The translations under genes were made by a program, and so were the position numbers. Below, piece by piece: positions 15,896 through 24,516 of a stretch of 64,000 nucleotides of DNA. Source of the DNA: Streptoalloteichus hindustanus (GTDB lineage: Bacteria > Actinomycetota > Actinomycetes > Mycobacteriales > Pseudonocardiaceae); assembly GCF_900129375.1 (NCBI RefSeq), contig NZ_FQVN01000004.1:496001-560000 (forward strand). Reading direction: 5' to 3'. Position 1 is the first letter of the stretch; each line of letters starts with the position of its first letter. The notes beneath the pieces were generated by a model, which was not told the origin of the DNA, made no database searches, and saw only the letters and a list, made by a program, of their open reading frames with translations.

Positions 15896-17344
15896 TCAGC
15901 GGCGCAGGCTGGTGACGATCTTGTCGATGGCCAGGCCGAGCTTGCCGTACTTCTCGGTGTAGGGCACCGGGTAGACGCCGGCCGGGTCCGCCGGGCGGTT
16001 GACGTCGATGTAGTCGGTGCCCAGGTTGCTGAACACCGCGACGACGTAGTTGCGCTTGGCCTTGCCGGGCAGCGAGTGGACGATGCCCGCGTCACTGCCG
16101 GTGGTGTCGACCCAGCCGTTCTTGTGGGCGTAGGTCACCTCGGCGCGGGCGTTGCACGGCCGGACGTCCTGGCCGTAGACCGCGCCGCCGACGGTCACGG
16201 TGCCGTCGGCGGGGTTGATCCAGCGCTGCGGGGTGACCTGGGGGATGCCCGGCGCCGGGTAGGCCCGGCCGCACCAGTTGGTGGTGGACAGCATCTCGTT
16301 GTGGCCCTGCTCGCCCAGCGCCTTGAGGAACAGGCGCCGCGAGCCGCCGCTGAGCTCGTCCCTGGTGATCCGCCGGCCGGCGTCGGTGGTCCACAGCGTG
16401 CCGGGGCCGCCGTTGAGCAGCAACAGCAGCTTGGCGGTGTCGACGCCGCTCATGTTCGAGCCGATCCAGCGACCGCCGTTGCCCGGGTTGGTGCCGGTCA
16501 CCATGAGGGTGGGCATCCCCAGGTCGACGAACGTGCGGTTGACCTCGTCCCACGCGTTGAGGTCGTGCACCATCTTGATCACCGCGCAGGTGGACTCGTT
16601 CGCCGACATGGTGATCATCTCGTCGAAGTACTGCCGCACCGGCTTGGTGGACGGGCCGCCGCAGGCCACGTTGGGCGTCACCGGCTGGTAGGCGTACTCG
16701 GCGTCCAGCGACACCCGGCCCTGGTCGACCAGCCGCAGGACACCGAAGCCGACCATGAGCTTGAGCACCGAGGCCGGGTAGGGCGAGGAGAAGTCGATGG
16801 GCGCCTTCTCCCGGCCGGCGAGCACGTCCCGGCTGCCCCGGCCGCCGTTGACGTCCCACTCGGTGTCGTCCCACCACCGGTAGCGCACCTGGTCGGTGGA
16901 CAGGCCCTTCCGCTTCAGCGGCACGACGACGCCCTCGGGGTGCTGCGGGCTGAGCAGCACGTCGGCCATCGCCGTGGGGCGGCCCATCGAGTCGAGCTCG
17001 ATGACCGCGACGTCCATGTTGGGCGTCTGGTGCAGCGGCTTCGGCGCGGCCGCGGCGTTCACCCGCGCCCGCGTCGACAGCTCGGCGGGCGGCGAGTCGT
17101 ACTTCTCCGGCGCCCCGGCGCGGAACGCGCGGGACGACGCCGCCAGGTCCGGCGGCGTCGTGTCCAACACGTCCTTGAAGTTCTGGGCGACGATCGCCTG
17201 TCTGATCTGCTCGGCGAGCCGGCGGCTGGCCGCGTCACCGCTGTCGGCGCTGGTGGCGCCGGTCGCCACGGCGGTCCCCCCGAGCACGGTGAACGCGGCC
17301 GCCAACGACACCGCGGCCAGCCGTGACCGTCTGAACAATCTCAT
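15896..17344 (-). CDS. secreted class A beta-lactamase-related serine hydrolase
   Basis: 482 residues. A Sec signal peptide covers about 1-31 (RRSRLAAVSLAAAFTVLGGTAV). The S-x-x-K motif is S192-V-L-K195, the S-x-N element is S247-A-N249, and K408-N-G410 replaces KTG. The domain is therefore of the penicillin-recognising type but about 150 residues longer than a class A beta-lactamase at the N-terminus, where an NTF2-like or unknown region precedes it. It may act on peptidoglycan or be a beta-lactam-binding protein. ATG 17344 has GGGGAG in front; the frame upstream lacks a ribosome site. Confidence 0.8.
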   Translation of the reverse strand: MRLFRRSRLAAVSLAAAFTVLGGTAVATGATSADSGDAASRRLAEQIRQAIVAQNFKDVLDTTPPDLAASSRAFRAGAPEKYDSPPAELSTRARVNAAAAPKPLHQTPNMDVAVIELDSMGRPTAMADVLLSPQHPEGVVVPLKRKGLSTDQVRYRWWDDTEWDVNGGRGSRDVLAGREKAPIDFSSPYPASVLKLMVGFGVLRLVDQGRVSLDAEYAYQPVTPNVACGGPSTKPVRQYFDEMITMSANESTCAVIKMVHDLNAWDEVNRTFVDLGMPTLMVTGTNPGNGGRWIGSNMSGVDTAKLLLLLNGGPGTLWTTDAGRRITRDELSGGSRRLFLKALGEQGHNEMLSTTNWCGRAYPAPGIPQVTPQRWINPADGTVTVGGAVYGQDVRPCNARAEVTYAHKNGWVDTTGSDAGIVHSLPGKAKRNYVVAVFSNLGTDYIDVNRPADPAGVYPVPYTEKYGKLGLAIDKIVTSLRR

Positions 17345-17474
17345 GCACTTCTCCCCAGAGTGGATCTTGCAGCGGCAACCATACGGGGGAGTGCCGGGAG
17401 CCCAGAACAAAGCGAGCGGAAACAGCAAAAAGCGCTGGCGCGTATGGCGGAGGCGTGCTATCCGACCGCGGGCG

Positions 17475-18512
17475 TCAGCGCGGTGCCGGGGGTGCGGGCC
17501 GTGGCTGGTCCCGGGTCACGCAGTGGATGCCGCCGCCACCGGACAGCAGGGTGTCGAGGTCCACGGCGACGACCCGCCGGCCGGGGTAGAGGTCTCCGAG
17601 GATGCCGGCGGCCCGGTCATCGCTCGCCCGGTCGCCGAAGCGCGGCATGACCACCGCGTCGTTGGCGACGTAGTAGTTGACGTAGCCGGCGACGAAGTGC
17701 GCCAACAGCGCGGGATCGGTCACCCGGACCGAGGTGGGCTCGGGCAGCGTCACCACCCGCAGACGCCGGCCGCGCGCGTCGGTGGCCCCGGCCAGGACCT
17801 CCAGCGCCTGGTGGGTGACCCGCTCCCAGGCCGGGTCGCTGCCGGGGACGGGCTGGTGCACCACCACGAGGCCGGGTTGGACGAACCGGGCCAGGCCGTC
17901 GACGTGGCAGTCCGTGACGTCGAGGTCGGGCACGCCGTCGAGCCAGACGACCTCGCGGACTCCGAGCAGGGTGGCGAGCTCCCGTTCCACCTCGCCCGGG
18001 GAGGCGTCCCGGTTGCGCGCGGGGTGGAGCAGGCAGCTGCGGGTGGCCAGCGCGGTGCCGTCCCCGTCCGACTCGAAGCCGCCCGGCTCGATCACCAGGC
18101 GCGAGGACGCCCTCGGCAGGCCGAGGCGGTCCAGGAGCCGGCGGGCCACGTGCCGGTCCCTGCGGTGCCGCTGCCGCCCGCCCCACCCGTTGAACGCCAG
18201 GTCGACGCCGGCCACCCGGCCGTGCGCGTCGTGCACGAAGATCGGGCCGGTGTCGCGGATCCACACGTCGTCCACCGGCATCGGGACGACCGCCACGCCG
18301 CCGCCCAGCGCGCGGCGCGCCTGCTCGACCTGTCGGGGCGCGGCGAGCATGACGACCGGCTCGAACTCCGCGATGACCCGCGCGAGCTGGGCGATCTCGG
18401 TGCGCACGTGCGGCAGGAGGCCGCCCCAGATGCCGCGGCGCGCCGGCCAGGCCATCCAGCACCGCAGGTGCGGGGCGGTCTCGGCGGGCATCCGCACCCC
18501 GGGACCGGTCAT
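17475..18512 (-). CDS. agmatine deiminase family protein
   Basis: 345 residues, guanidino-modifying (pentein) fold. Visible blocks are MPVDDVWIRDTGPIFV, LAFNGWGGR, IEPGGFESDGDGTAL, LDVTDCHVDGLARFV (the catalytic His) and the C-terminal GGGGIHCVTRDQ with C331 as the nucleophile. Known members convert agmatine to N-carbamoylputrescine and ammonia; the family also includes peptidylarginine deiminases, so the substrate is open. The start ATG 18512 overlaps the stop of the upstream kinase-fold gene (ATGA), indicating translational coupling. Confidence 0.85.
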   Translation of the reverse strand: MTGPGVRMPAETAPHLRCWMAWPARRGIWGGLLPHVRTEIAQLARVIAEFEPVVMLAAPRQVEQARRALGGGVAVVPMPVDDVWIRDTGPIFVHDAHGRVAGVDLAFNGWGGRQRHRRDRHVARRLLDRLGLPRASSRLVIEPGGFESDGDGTALATRSCLLHPARNRDASPGEVERELATLLGVREVVWLDGVPDLDVTDCHVDGLARFVQPGLVVVHQPVPGSDPAWERVTHQALEVLAGATDARGRRLRVVTLPEPTSVRVTDPALLAHFVAGYVNYYVANDAVVMPRFGDRASDDRAAGILGDLYPGRRVVAVDLDTLLSGGGGIHCVTRDQPRPAPPAPR

Positions 18513-19357
18513 CGCGCGTCGTCCCCGGCGCGGGTCGGCTCCCAGGCCGCCTGGATCGCCCGGTGCAGCACGACGACCAGCTCCAGCCCGGCCAACTCGG
18601 CGTCGGCGACCGGCATCCGCGCGCGGTAGGCGGCCAGGAGTCGTGGCCCGGCCGTGGGGTCGGTGGGACGGTGCCGCTGGGCGAAGAGCTGCCAGCTGAC
18701 CACGTCGTGCAGCACCGGTCCCCAGCTGGGTGTGCCCCAGTCGATCAGCGCCAGGGCGTCGCCACCGGCCACGCGCAGCACCTCCGGCGCCGGATCGCCG
18801 TAGAGCACTCCCTGGGTCAGCCCCACGCGGCGGTCGAAGGCGCGCACCGCGGCGACAGCCTCGGCGAGCGCGTCGCCGTGCTGCCCACCGACGCGCGTCG
18901 CCTCCTCGGCGTAGAAGTCGAGCAGTCGGCCCGCTGGCTCCACAGGCTCGTCGGTGCTGGTGAGGATGTGGTGCACCTGCCCGAGGAGGTCCCCGCACAC
19001 CTCGGGCGCCTCCGGCGCCGACCAGTCCAGCGGGTGTCCTGCCACGTGCTCCAGCACGGCCAGCGTCCACCCGCCGCGCCACCACCCGACCCGACGACAC
19101 AGCCCGCCCGCGCGAGTGGGAACCGGCGCCCCGGTCACGATGCCCGCCCGGTCCAGCGTCGCCGCGATCCGCAGGCCCGGTTCGACGAACCGGGGCGCGT
19201 CGAACGTCAGCTTCGCGACGTAGTCGCGGTCACCCGACCGGACCCGCCACACCCGCGCCCGGTCACCGAGATCGGTCAGCTCCTCGACCACCCGCGCCGC
19301 CGGCAACTCCCAGGCGCGCATCCACCCCGGCACCCGAGCCACCGCATCGACCACCAC
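18509..19357 (-). CDS. aminoglycoside phosphotransferase-fold protein with degenerate catalytic loop
   Basis: 282 residues. It has the APH/choline kinase fold: a strand with YVAKLTFD (Lys for ATP), LAVLEHVAGHPLDW at the hinge, a catalytic loop LYGDPAPEVLRV and the metal-binding LIDWG. The loop lacks the His and the Asn of HGDxxxxN (Tyr and Val instead), so phosphotransfer may be impaired or unusual. GTG 19357 is preceded by GGAGAGG; the frame upstream is not coding. It is translationally coupled (ATGA overlap) to the agmatine-deiminase-like gene, so the two probably handle related guanidino or amine compounds. Confidence 0.75.
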   Translation of the reverse strand: MVVDAVARVPGWMRAWELPAARVVEELTDLGDRARVWRVRSGDRDYVAKLTFDAPRFVEPGLRIAATLDRAGIVTGAPVPTRAGGLCRRVGWWRGGWTLAVLEHVAGHPLDWSAPEAPEVCGDLLGQVHHILTSTDEPVEPAGRLLDFYAEEATRVGGQHGDALAEAVAAVRAFDRRVGLTQGVLYGDPAPEVLRVAGGDALALIDWGTPSWGPVLHDVVSWQLFAQRHRPTDPTAGPRLLAAYRARMPVADAELAGLELVVVLHRAIQAAWEPTRAGDDAR

Positions 19358-19484
19358 ACCCCCGCCTCTCCGCCCAGATCCGCGACGACACTCCGCAGGC
19401 GCACCCTCCCACTCACACACGCGGGACGAAACCGAAAATTCGGGCGGCGCGAACAGGGGACGGGAGAGGGACGCGGGAGACGGA

Positions 19485-19904
19485 TCACGGAGACGGCGTC
19501 GGCGCCCAGACCCCGGCGGCGGTTCCCTCCCGCACGTGCTCCTCGTAGGCGACGACCTTGCCGCGAATGACCTCAAGGCACGCGGTCAGCTCGGCGATCC
19601 GGGCGCGGACGGACCGCTCGTGGTCCCGCAGCAGCGCGAGCCGGTCCTGTTCGTTGCCGGGGCCCGACCGGACGAGCTCGGCGAACCTCCTGATCGTGGC
19701 GATCGGCATCCCGGAGGCGCGGAACCGGTCACACAGCAGGAGCCATTCGACGTCGGCGGCCTCGTAGACCCGGTGCCCGCCGCCGGACCGGGGAATCGGG
19801 CGCAGGAAGAGTCCCTCGCGTTCGAAGAACCGCAGCGCGTGAACGCTCATCCCGGTCGCCTCGGCGACGTCCCCGATGGACAGGCCACCCGATCCCGTGC
19901 TCAT
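19485..19904 (-). CDS. MerR family transcriptional regulator
   Basis: 139 residues. The N-terminal MerR HTH and wings (LSIGDVAEATGMSVHALRFFEREGLFLRPIPRSGGGHRVYEAADVEWL) are followed by a coiled-coil dimer helix (RLALLRDHERSVRARIAELTACLEVIRGKVVAYEEHV). There is no metal-binding cysteine set, so it is of the redox/organic-ligand-like group, often next to SDR genes. ATG 19904 starts MSTGSGG. It is divergent from the SDR gene at 19962, whose promoter has the 19-base spacer that MerR proteins remodel. Confidence 0.9.
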   Translation of the reverse strand: MSTGSGGLSIGDVAEATGMSVHALRFFEREGLFLRPIPRSGGGHRVYEAADVEWLLLCDRFRASGMPIATIRRFAELVRSGPGNEQDRLALLRDHERSVRARIAELTACLEVIRGKVVAYEEHVREGTAAGVWAPTPSP

Positions 19905-19919
19905 GCCGGGGAGCATATG

Positions 19920-19950
19920 TTGACCTAGACCGCACTCTAGTTCCTAGCGT
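19920..19950 (+). promoter_or_regulatory. MerR-type promoter with 19-base spacer
   Basis: TTGACC (19920-19925) and TAGCGT (19945-19950) are separated by 19 bases, longer than the usual 17, as in MerR-activated promoters. The spacer carries the dyad ACCTAGA...TCTAGTT (19923-19942), one mismatch from perfect. The transcript would start almost at the SDR start codon. Confidence 0.75.
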
Positions 19951-19961
19951 TGCCGCCCGTG

Positions 19962-20912
19962 ATGACGAAGCAACGCGGGATCGGAAGCGGGTTCGGCGCC
20001 CGGAGCACGGCCGAGGAGGTGGTGCGGGGCGTCGACCTGGCGGGCAGAACCGTCCTGGTCACCGGCGGATACTCCGGGCTCGGGCTGGAGACCACCCGCG
20101 CCCTCAGCGCCGCCGGGGCGCACGTGGTCGTCCCGGCGCGGCGGCCGGCGGTGGCCGAGCAGGCCCTGCGGGGTGTGCCGAGGACCGAGACCCACGCGCT
20201 CGACCTGGGCGACCTGGAGAGCGTGCGCCTGTTCTGCGAGCGGTTCCTGGACACCGGCCGCGCCCTGGATGTGATCATCGCCGGCGCGGGGGTGATGGCC
20301 TGCCCGGAGACCCGCGTCGGGCCGGGGTGGGAGGCGCACTTCGCGATCAACCACCTCGGCCACTTCGCGCTGGTCAACCGGCTGCGCCCGGCGTTGTCCC
20401 CGGGTGCGCGGGTGGTGTCGGTGGCCTCGTCCGGGCACTTCCTCTCCGGCATCCGCTGGGACGACCCGCAGTTCGACCGGGGCTACGACAGGTGGTTGGC
20501 CTACGCGCAGTCCAAGACGGCCAACGCCCTGTTCGCCGTGCACCTGGACGCCCTCGGCGCCAGCGGCGGCGTGCACGCCTTCGCCCTGCACCCGGGCAGC
20601 ATCCTCACCCCGTTGCAGCGCCACGTCCCCCGGGACGAGCAGATCGCCCAGGGCTGGATGACGGCAGACGGGGCGCCGGCGGCGGGGTTCAAGACCCCGG
20701 AACAGGGCGCCGCGACGGCCGTGTGGGCGGCCACCTCGCCGTTGTTGGAAGCACGTGGTGGGGTCTACTGCCAGGACTGCGACGTCGCCGAGCCGGCCAC
20801 CACCGACGACATGCTGGTCGGCGGGGTCAAACCCTGGGCCGTCGACCCGGAGCAGGCCGCCCGGCTCTGGACGTTCTCCAGCGAGCTGACCGGGCTGGAC
20901 ACCTTCGCCTAG
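19962..20912 (+). CDS. SDR family oxidoreductase (retinol dehydrogenase-like)
   Basis: 316 residues, classical SDR. The cofactor motif TGGYSGLG is at 34-41; VPARR at the end of strand 2 suggests NADP(H); IIAGAGV replaces NNAG; the serine is in VASSGH; and the catalytic pair is Y181 and K185 in AYAQSKTAN. ATG 19962 or the GTG three bases before it would follow the mapped promoter directly, so the mRNA is probably leaderless. Induced through the divergent MerR protein. The substrate is unknown. Confidence 0.9.
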   Translation: MTKQRGIGSGFGARSTAEEVVRGVDLAGRTVLVTGGYSGLGLETTRALSAAGAHVVVPARRPAVAEQALRGVPRTETHALDLGDLESVRLFCERFLDTGRALDVIIAGAGVMACPETRVGPGWEAHFAINHLGHFALVNRLRPALSPGARVVSVASSGHFLSGIRWDDPQFDRGYDRWLAYAQSKTANALFAVHLDALGASGGVHAFALHPGSILTPLQRHVPRDEQIAQGWMTADGAPAAGFKTPEQGAATAVWAATSPLLEARGGVYCQDCDVAEPATTDDMLVGGVKPWAVDPEQAARLWTFSSELTGLDTFA

Positions 20913-21042
20913 GTGTCGACCAGGGCGTCCCACCCCGCGCGGCGTCCTGAGTGGACGGTCGGGTTCGGGGTGGGCGCGCGTAGTCTTCGTCCGGTTGATC
21001 GGCGACGTCACGACCTTCGGACCAGAAACGAGCTGTTGAAGC

Positions 21043-22323
21043 ATGTCTGCTGCCGCTTCCGGGCACGATCCCCTCGCCGCGTGGGTCCGCGAGCACGCGA
21101 CCTCCCTGTCCACGCTCGACCCGGACGCGCCCCTGGACGACCTGGAGCCGCTGCGTGAGCTGGTGGGTGATGCCCGCGTCGTCGCGGTCGGCGAGGGCGC
21201 CCACTTCGTCCACGAGTTCTCCCTGGCCCGACAGCGCGTCGTGCGCTTCCTGGCCGAACGCTGCGGGTTCTCCGTGCTCGCGCTGGAGTTCGGCTTCAGC
21301 GAGGGGCTGGCCCTGGCCCCGTGGGTGTGGGGCGAGGGCGCCGAGGACGAGCTCGCCCAGGTCAGCCCGTACGCCCTGACCTGGGGTCTGGGCGGTCTGG
21401 CGCGCTTCGTGCGCCGGCACAACACCACCTCGGGCCATCCGGTGCGGTTCGTGGGCATCGACATCCCGCAGGCCGGGGGCTCACTGCTGCCCGCGCTCGC
21501 CCCGCTCGCGGACTACCTCCGGGACGTCGACCCCGACGTGGTCGCCCTGCTGGAGACCGCGATCGGGATCGCCGAGCGGTGCGCGGGCGGGTCGGGCGCG
21601 TCGGCGGCCCCGCGGTGGGCGGCGCTGCCCGCCGCCGACCAGGACGCGCTGACCGCGACGCTGACGCGGCTGCTCCTGCGGATGCGCGCCCTGGAGCCGC
21701 TGTACGTCTCGCGGGGCGGCCAGGACCGCTACGACGTCGCCCTGCGGCAGGTGGAGGCGGCGTTCCACGCGGACTACATGTTCCGCGCGATGTCGGGTCT
21801 GTTCGCCGGCACCGGGCTGGCCGGCGATCCCTCGGTGCGGGACCTGTACATGGCCGAGACGGTGCGCTGGCACCTGGAGCACTCCGCGCCGGGAACCCGG
21901 ATCGCGCTGGTCGCGCACAACAACCACATCCAGAAGACCCCGGCGACCTTCGGCGGTCAGCTCGTCGGCCTGACGATGGGTGGGTACCTGGACCGCGCGC
22001 TCGGGGAGGACTACCGGGCCATCGCGGTCACCAGCACCGACGACCACGTGCCGGAGATGCGGTTGGACGAGTCCGCGGCGGTCGGGTTCACCGTGGTGGA
22101 CACGCCGCTGCCCGCTCCCGAACCGGGCAGCGTGGAGGCGGCGGTCCTCGGAGCCGGGCTCGGGCTGGGCCTGGTGAACCTGCGCCGGGCTCCGGGCGAG
22201 CTGGGCGGGGCGCTGGACCGCATCCGCACGCAGACCGCCTACATGCACGCGCCGCTGCCCGAGGCGTTCGACGGCGTGCTCGTCACCCCGTCGGTGACGG
22301 TGGAGGAGGAACTGGGTCTCTGA
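21043..22323 (+). CDS. erythromycin esterase family protein
   Basis: 426 residues, the length of Ere proteins and of the succinoglycan-biosynthesis-type relatives. Key blocks: VVAVGEGAHFVHEF (E51, H54, H57, E58), VLALEFGFSEG (E82) and ALVAHNNHIQK, which correspond to the conserved His/Glu set of the EreA fold. EreA/EreB open the macrolide lactone, but most environmental relatives have no proven macrolide activity. ATG 21043 has no strong ribosome site; GAAGC lies just before it. A hairpin follows the stop. Confidence 0.8.
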   Translation: MSAAASGHDPLAAWVREHATSLSTLDPDAPLDDLEPLRELVGDARVVAVGEGAHFVHEFSLARQRVVRFLAERCGFSVLALEFGFSEGLALAPWVWGEGAEDELAQVSPYALTWGLGGLARFVRRHNTTSGHPVRFVGIDIPQAGGSLLPALAPLADYLRDVDPDVVALLETAIGIAERCAGGSGASAAPRWAALPAADQDALTATLTRLLLRMRALEPLYVSRGGQDRYDVALRQVEAAFHADYMFRAMSGLFAGTGLAGDPSVRDLYMAETVRWHLEHSAPGTRIALVAHNNHIQKTPATFGGQLVGLTMGGYLDRALGEDYRAIAVTSTDDHVPEMRLDESAAVGFTVVDTPLPAPEPGSVEAAVLGAGLGLGLVNLRRAPGELGGALDRIRTQTAYMHAPLPEAFDGVLVTPSVTVEEELGL

Positions 22324-22629
22324 CCTGTTTCCCTGTTTCCGTGGTCCGGGGCCGGCCATCCCCGCGGTGGCTGGCCCCGAACCACGCAGGGGCTGCGGGG
22401 GATCGGGCGGTGGGTCAGCTCCCGGACCAGCCCTGATGACCCTTGCTCGGCGTGGCCGGTCAGGCGTTCGGGCATGCCGGGCTCACGATCGGGTGGTGAT
22501 CACGGGGTTCCCCGCCGGCCCCACCCCGTCGTCGGCGTCCGAAGTGGTCCACTCTCACCTGATCGGCCCCGGTCTCTCACACCAGCAGAGCAACGTCACG
22601 GTGACGAAACCTCGTCGCGTGTTCTCTCG
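22324..22629. other. gene-free stretch between convergent genes
   Basis: 306 bases with no convincing gene. It holds a terminator-like hairpin at 22343-22383 and, near the right end, the 16-mer GTCACGGTGACGAAAC (22595-22610), which also occurs at 1301-1316 within the coiled-coil gene. Confidence 0.6.
22343..22383. terminator. imperfect terminator hairpin
   Basis: GGTCCGGGGCCGGCCA (22343-22358) pairs with TGGCTGGCCCCGAACC (22368-22383) with two imperfect positions, just after the esterase gene. Confidence 0.65.
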
Positions 22630-23325
22630 TCAGCGGAGGTGCCGGACCACCGCCTCGGCCACGGCCCGGGCGCTGCCGGGGTTCTGCCCGGTGATCAGGC
22701 GGCCGTCCACCACGACGTGGCTGGCGAAGGGCGTGTCGGCCAGCGAGTAGCGGGCGCCGCGTCGCGTCAGCTCGTCCTGCAGGTTGTAGGGCACGGCCCG
22801 GTCGCGCTGGGCCAGTTCCTCCTCCCGCCAGGAGAACCCGGTGACGTTCCGGCCGTCGACGAGGTGCGCGCCGTTGCCCAGCCGGACGTCGAGCAGGCCG
22901 CACGGCCCGTGGCAGACCGCCGAGACGATCCTGTCGGACTCGTGGAACTCGCGGACGAGCTGGGCCAGCCGGTCGCTCTGCCGGAAGTCGAACATCACGC
23001 CGTGCCCGCCGGTGAGGTAGATCGCGTCGTGGCCGGCGGCGTCGACCTCGGCCACCGACGGGGTGTTGTCCAGCTTGTCCATGAACTCCCGGTCGGCGTA
23101 GCGCCTGTCGGTGCCCAGTTCGGCGAGGAAGTCGTGGGACAGGCTCTCCGGGTCCAGCGGGACCAGCCCGCCGCCGATGCTGGTGATCACCGGTTCGACC
23201 CCGGCCTGGTCGACCACGTCGACGAAGTGGGTCAGCTCGCCCAGCCACAGGCCGGTGCGGTAGCCGACCTTCTCGTACTGGCCGACGCTGGTGACGACGA
23301 TCAGGACGCGCTGGGTGCTGGCCAT
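22630..23325 (-). CDS. DJ-1/PfpI family, Hsp31-like glutamine amidotransferase-fold protein
   Basis: 231 residues, the class I glutamine amidotransferase-like fold of Hsp31/YajL-like proteins. The conserved acid is E30 (GLWLGELTH), the strand before the elbow reads AIYLTGGHGVMFDF, and the nucleophile is C138 in SAVCHGPCGLL. Relatives act as glyoxalase III, chaperone or general deglycase-like proteins; which applies here is unknown. ATG 23325 has GAAGGAGC in front. It is followed (leftwards) by the gap with the esterase terminator and lies downstream of a TetR gene in the same direction. Confidence 0.85.
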   Translation of the reverse strand: MASTQRVLIVVTSVGQYEKVGYRTGLWLGELTHFVDVVDQAGVEPVITSIGGGLVPLDPESLSHDFLAELGTDRRYADREFMDKLDNTPSVAEVDAAGHDAIYLTGGHGVMFDFRQSDRLAQLVREFHESDRIVSAVCHGPCGLLDVRLGNGAHLVDGRNVTGFSWREEELAQRDRAVPYNLQDELTRRGARYSLADTPFASHVVVDGRLITGQNPGSARAVAEAVVRHLR

Positions 23326-23501
23326 GGTCGGCTCCTTCACCGGTACGCCGCCAGCGGTGCGGCAGGAGGTCGGCGAGCGCCGCGTGGGGGTGTGGCGGAG
23401 GGGCCGGGCCGAGGCCGTCGCCGGTGGCACGCACCGTGGATTCGAGACTAGGTCGGCGCGCCGGGTCGCGCCCGACTGGTGTCGCCCCACCGGGGAACCC
23501 C

Positions 23502-24119
23502 TCAGGCGGGTGCGGTGTCCGGTCGAGGGCCGAGAACCCGGTCGAGGTGGTAGCGCAGCGTGGCTCGCGCCTGGTCGGGAGGGAGTCGGTGGAACGCGAC
23601 CTCCGTGCCGAGGTGGTTCACCACCGACCACAGGACGCGGGCCTCCTGGTCGGGGTCGAGCTCCGGCGCGGCGCGGTGGTCGGCCTGGGCGGCGCGGACG
23701 ACGTCGGCGGCCAGCGCGTGGAGGACGTCGTCGTCACCGAAGAGGAGGTCGGCGACGTGCGGGTCCTCCAGCGCCCTCGGGTAGAAGGCGACGCAGACCC
23801 GGATCGCCTGCCGGGTGTCCTGGTCGCCGCCCACCATCTCCTCCAGCGCCGACCGCAGGACGTCCTCGGCGTCGGCCGACGACCGGTGGCGCAGGCGCCC
23901 CGAGATGCGGTCCTCCATGCGCCCCAGGGCGAGTCGCAGGCCGTGGAGCAGCATCTCCTCCTTGGTGCGGAAGTAGTGCTGCACGCGCCCCATCGACACC
24001 CCGGCCTCGGCCGCGACCTCGCGCAGGCTGACCGCCTCCAGTCCGGCCCGCGCGGCCAGGCGCCACACCGCGTGGGCGATGTCGGTCCTCTGCTGTTCGG
24101 TGTCGACCCTGCGGGGCAT
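23502..24119 (-). CDS. TetR family repressor
   Basis: 205 residues. The HTH (about 10-55) reads IAHAVWRLAARAGLEAVSLREVAAEAGVSMGRVQHYFRTKEEMLLHGL; the C-terminal helical region fits the BetI-like TetR group. The gene is divergent from a small membrane protein gene, with two near-identical palindromes in the 89-base gap, so it most likely represses both. ATG 24119. Confidence 0.9.
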   Translation of the reverse strand: MPRRVDTEQQRTDIAHAVWRLAARAGLEAVSLREVAAEAGVSMGRVQHYFRTKEEMLLHGLRLALGRMEDRISGRLRHRSSADAEDVLRSALEEMVGGDQDTRQAIRVCVAFYPRALEDPHVADLLFGDDDVLHALAADVVRAAQADHRAAPELDPDQEARVLWSVVNHLGTEVAFHRLPPDQARATLRYHLDRVLGPRPDTAPA

Positions 24120-24132
24120 GCCGCCAGCTTAG

Positions 24133-24187
24133 CAATGCGATCGCATTGACATCGCGGTGCGCCGGTTCTTACGATGCGATCGCATTG
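24133..24187. promoter_or_regulatory. two 16-bp palindromic TetR operators
   Basis: CAATGCGATCGCATTG (24133-24148) is a perfect palindrome. A copy with one changed base lies at 24172-24187, with centres 39 bp apart. One is next to the tetR start and the other is 21 bases before the membrane protein start, fitting dual repression. Confidence 0.8.
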
Positions 24188-24208
24188 CCACGGGGAGAGG
24201 TGGGGACA

Positions 24209-24436
24209 GTGACGCGCAGGACCATCGACGGACTGCAGGGCGCGTGCGCGATCGTCGGCATCACGATCGGGGTGATCCCGCTGGTGCGGTGGGTGGCCAC
24301 CGACCGGCACGGCGGGTTGTTCGAGTGGGTGTTCGGCGCCCGCGGCGGCGTGTCGGCCTACCTGGTGCCGCTGCTGCTGATCGCGGTCGCGGTGGGTGCC
24401 ATCGCCGCGCTGGAGAAGGCCAAGCCGCGCGCCTGA
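24209..24436 (+). CDS. small two-helix membrane protein
   Basis: 75 residues with two hydrophobic segments (GACAIVGITIGVIPLVRWVA and YLVPLLLIAVAVGAIAAL) joined by a short charged loop. GTG 24209 is chosen for the GGGGAGAGGTGGGG just before it; an upstream in-frame start lies within the operator. I do not recognise a family. It is controlled, by position, by the divergent TetR protein, and could be a small drug-response or membrane-stress protein. Confidence 0.7.
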   Translation: MTRRTIDGLQGACAIVGITIGVIPLVRWVATDRHGGLFEWVFGARGGVSAYLVPLLLIAVAVGAIAALEKAKPRA

Positions 24437-24516
24437 GAGCGGACGCACCTCGGGCCGGGCGCGGCCGGCGTCCGGATCGACACGACTTCCCGCCGACCCC
24501 GCCGACCCCGCGGCCC

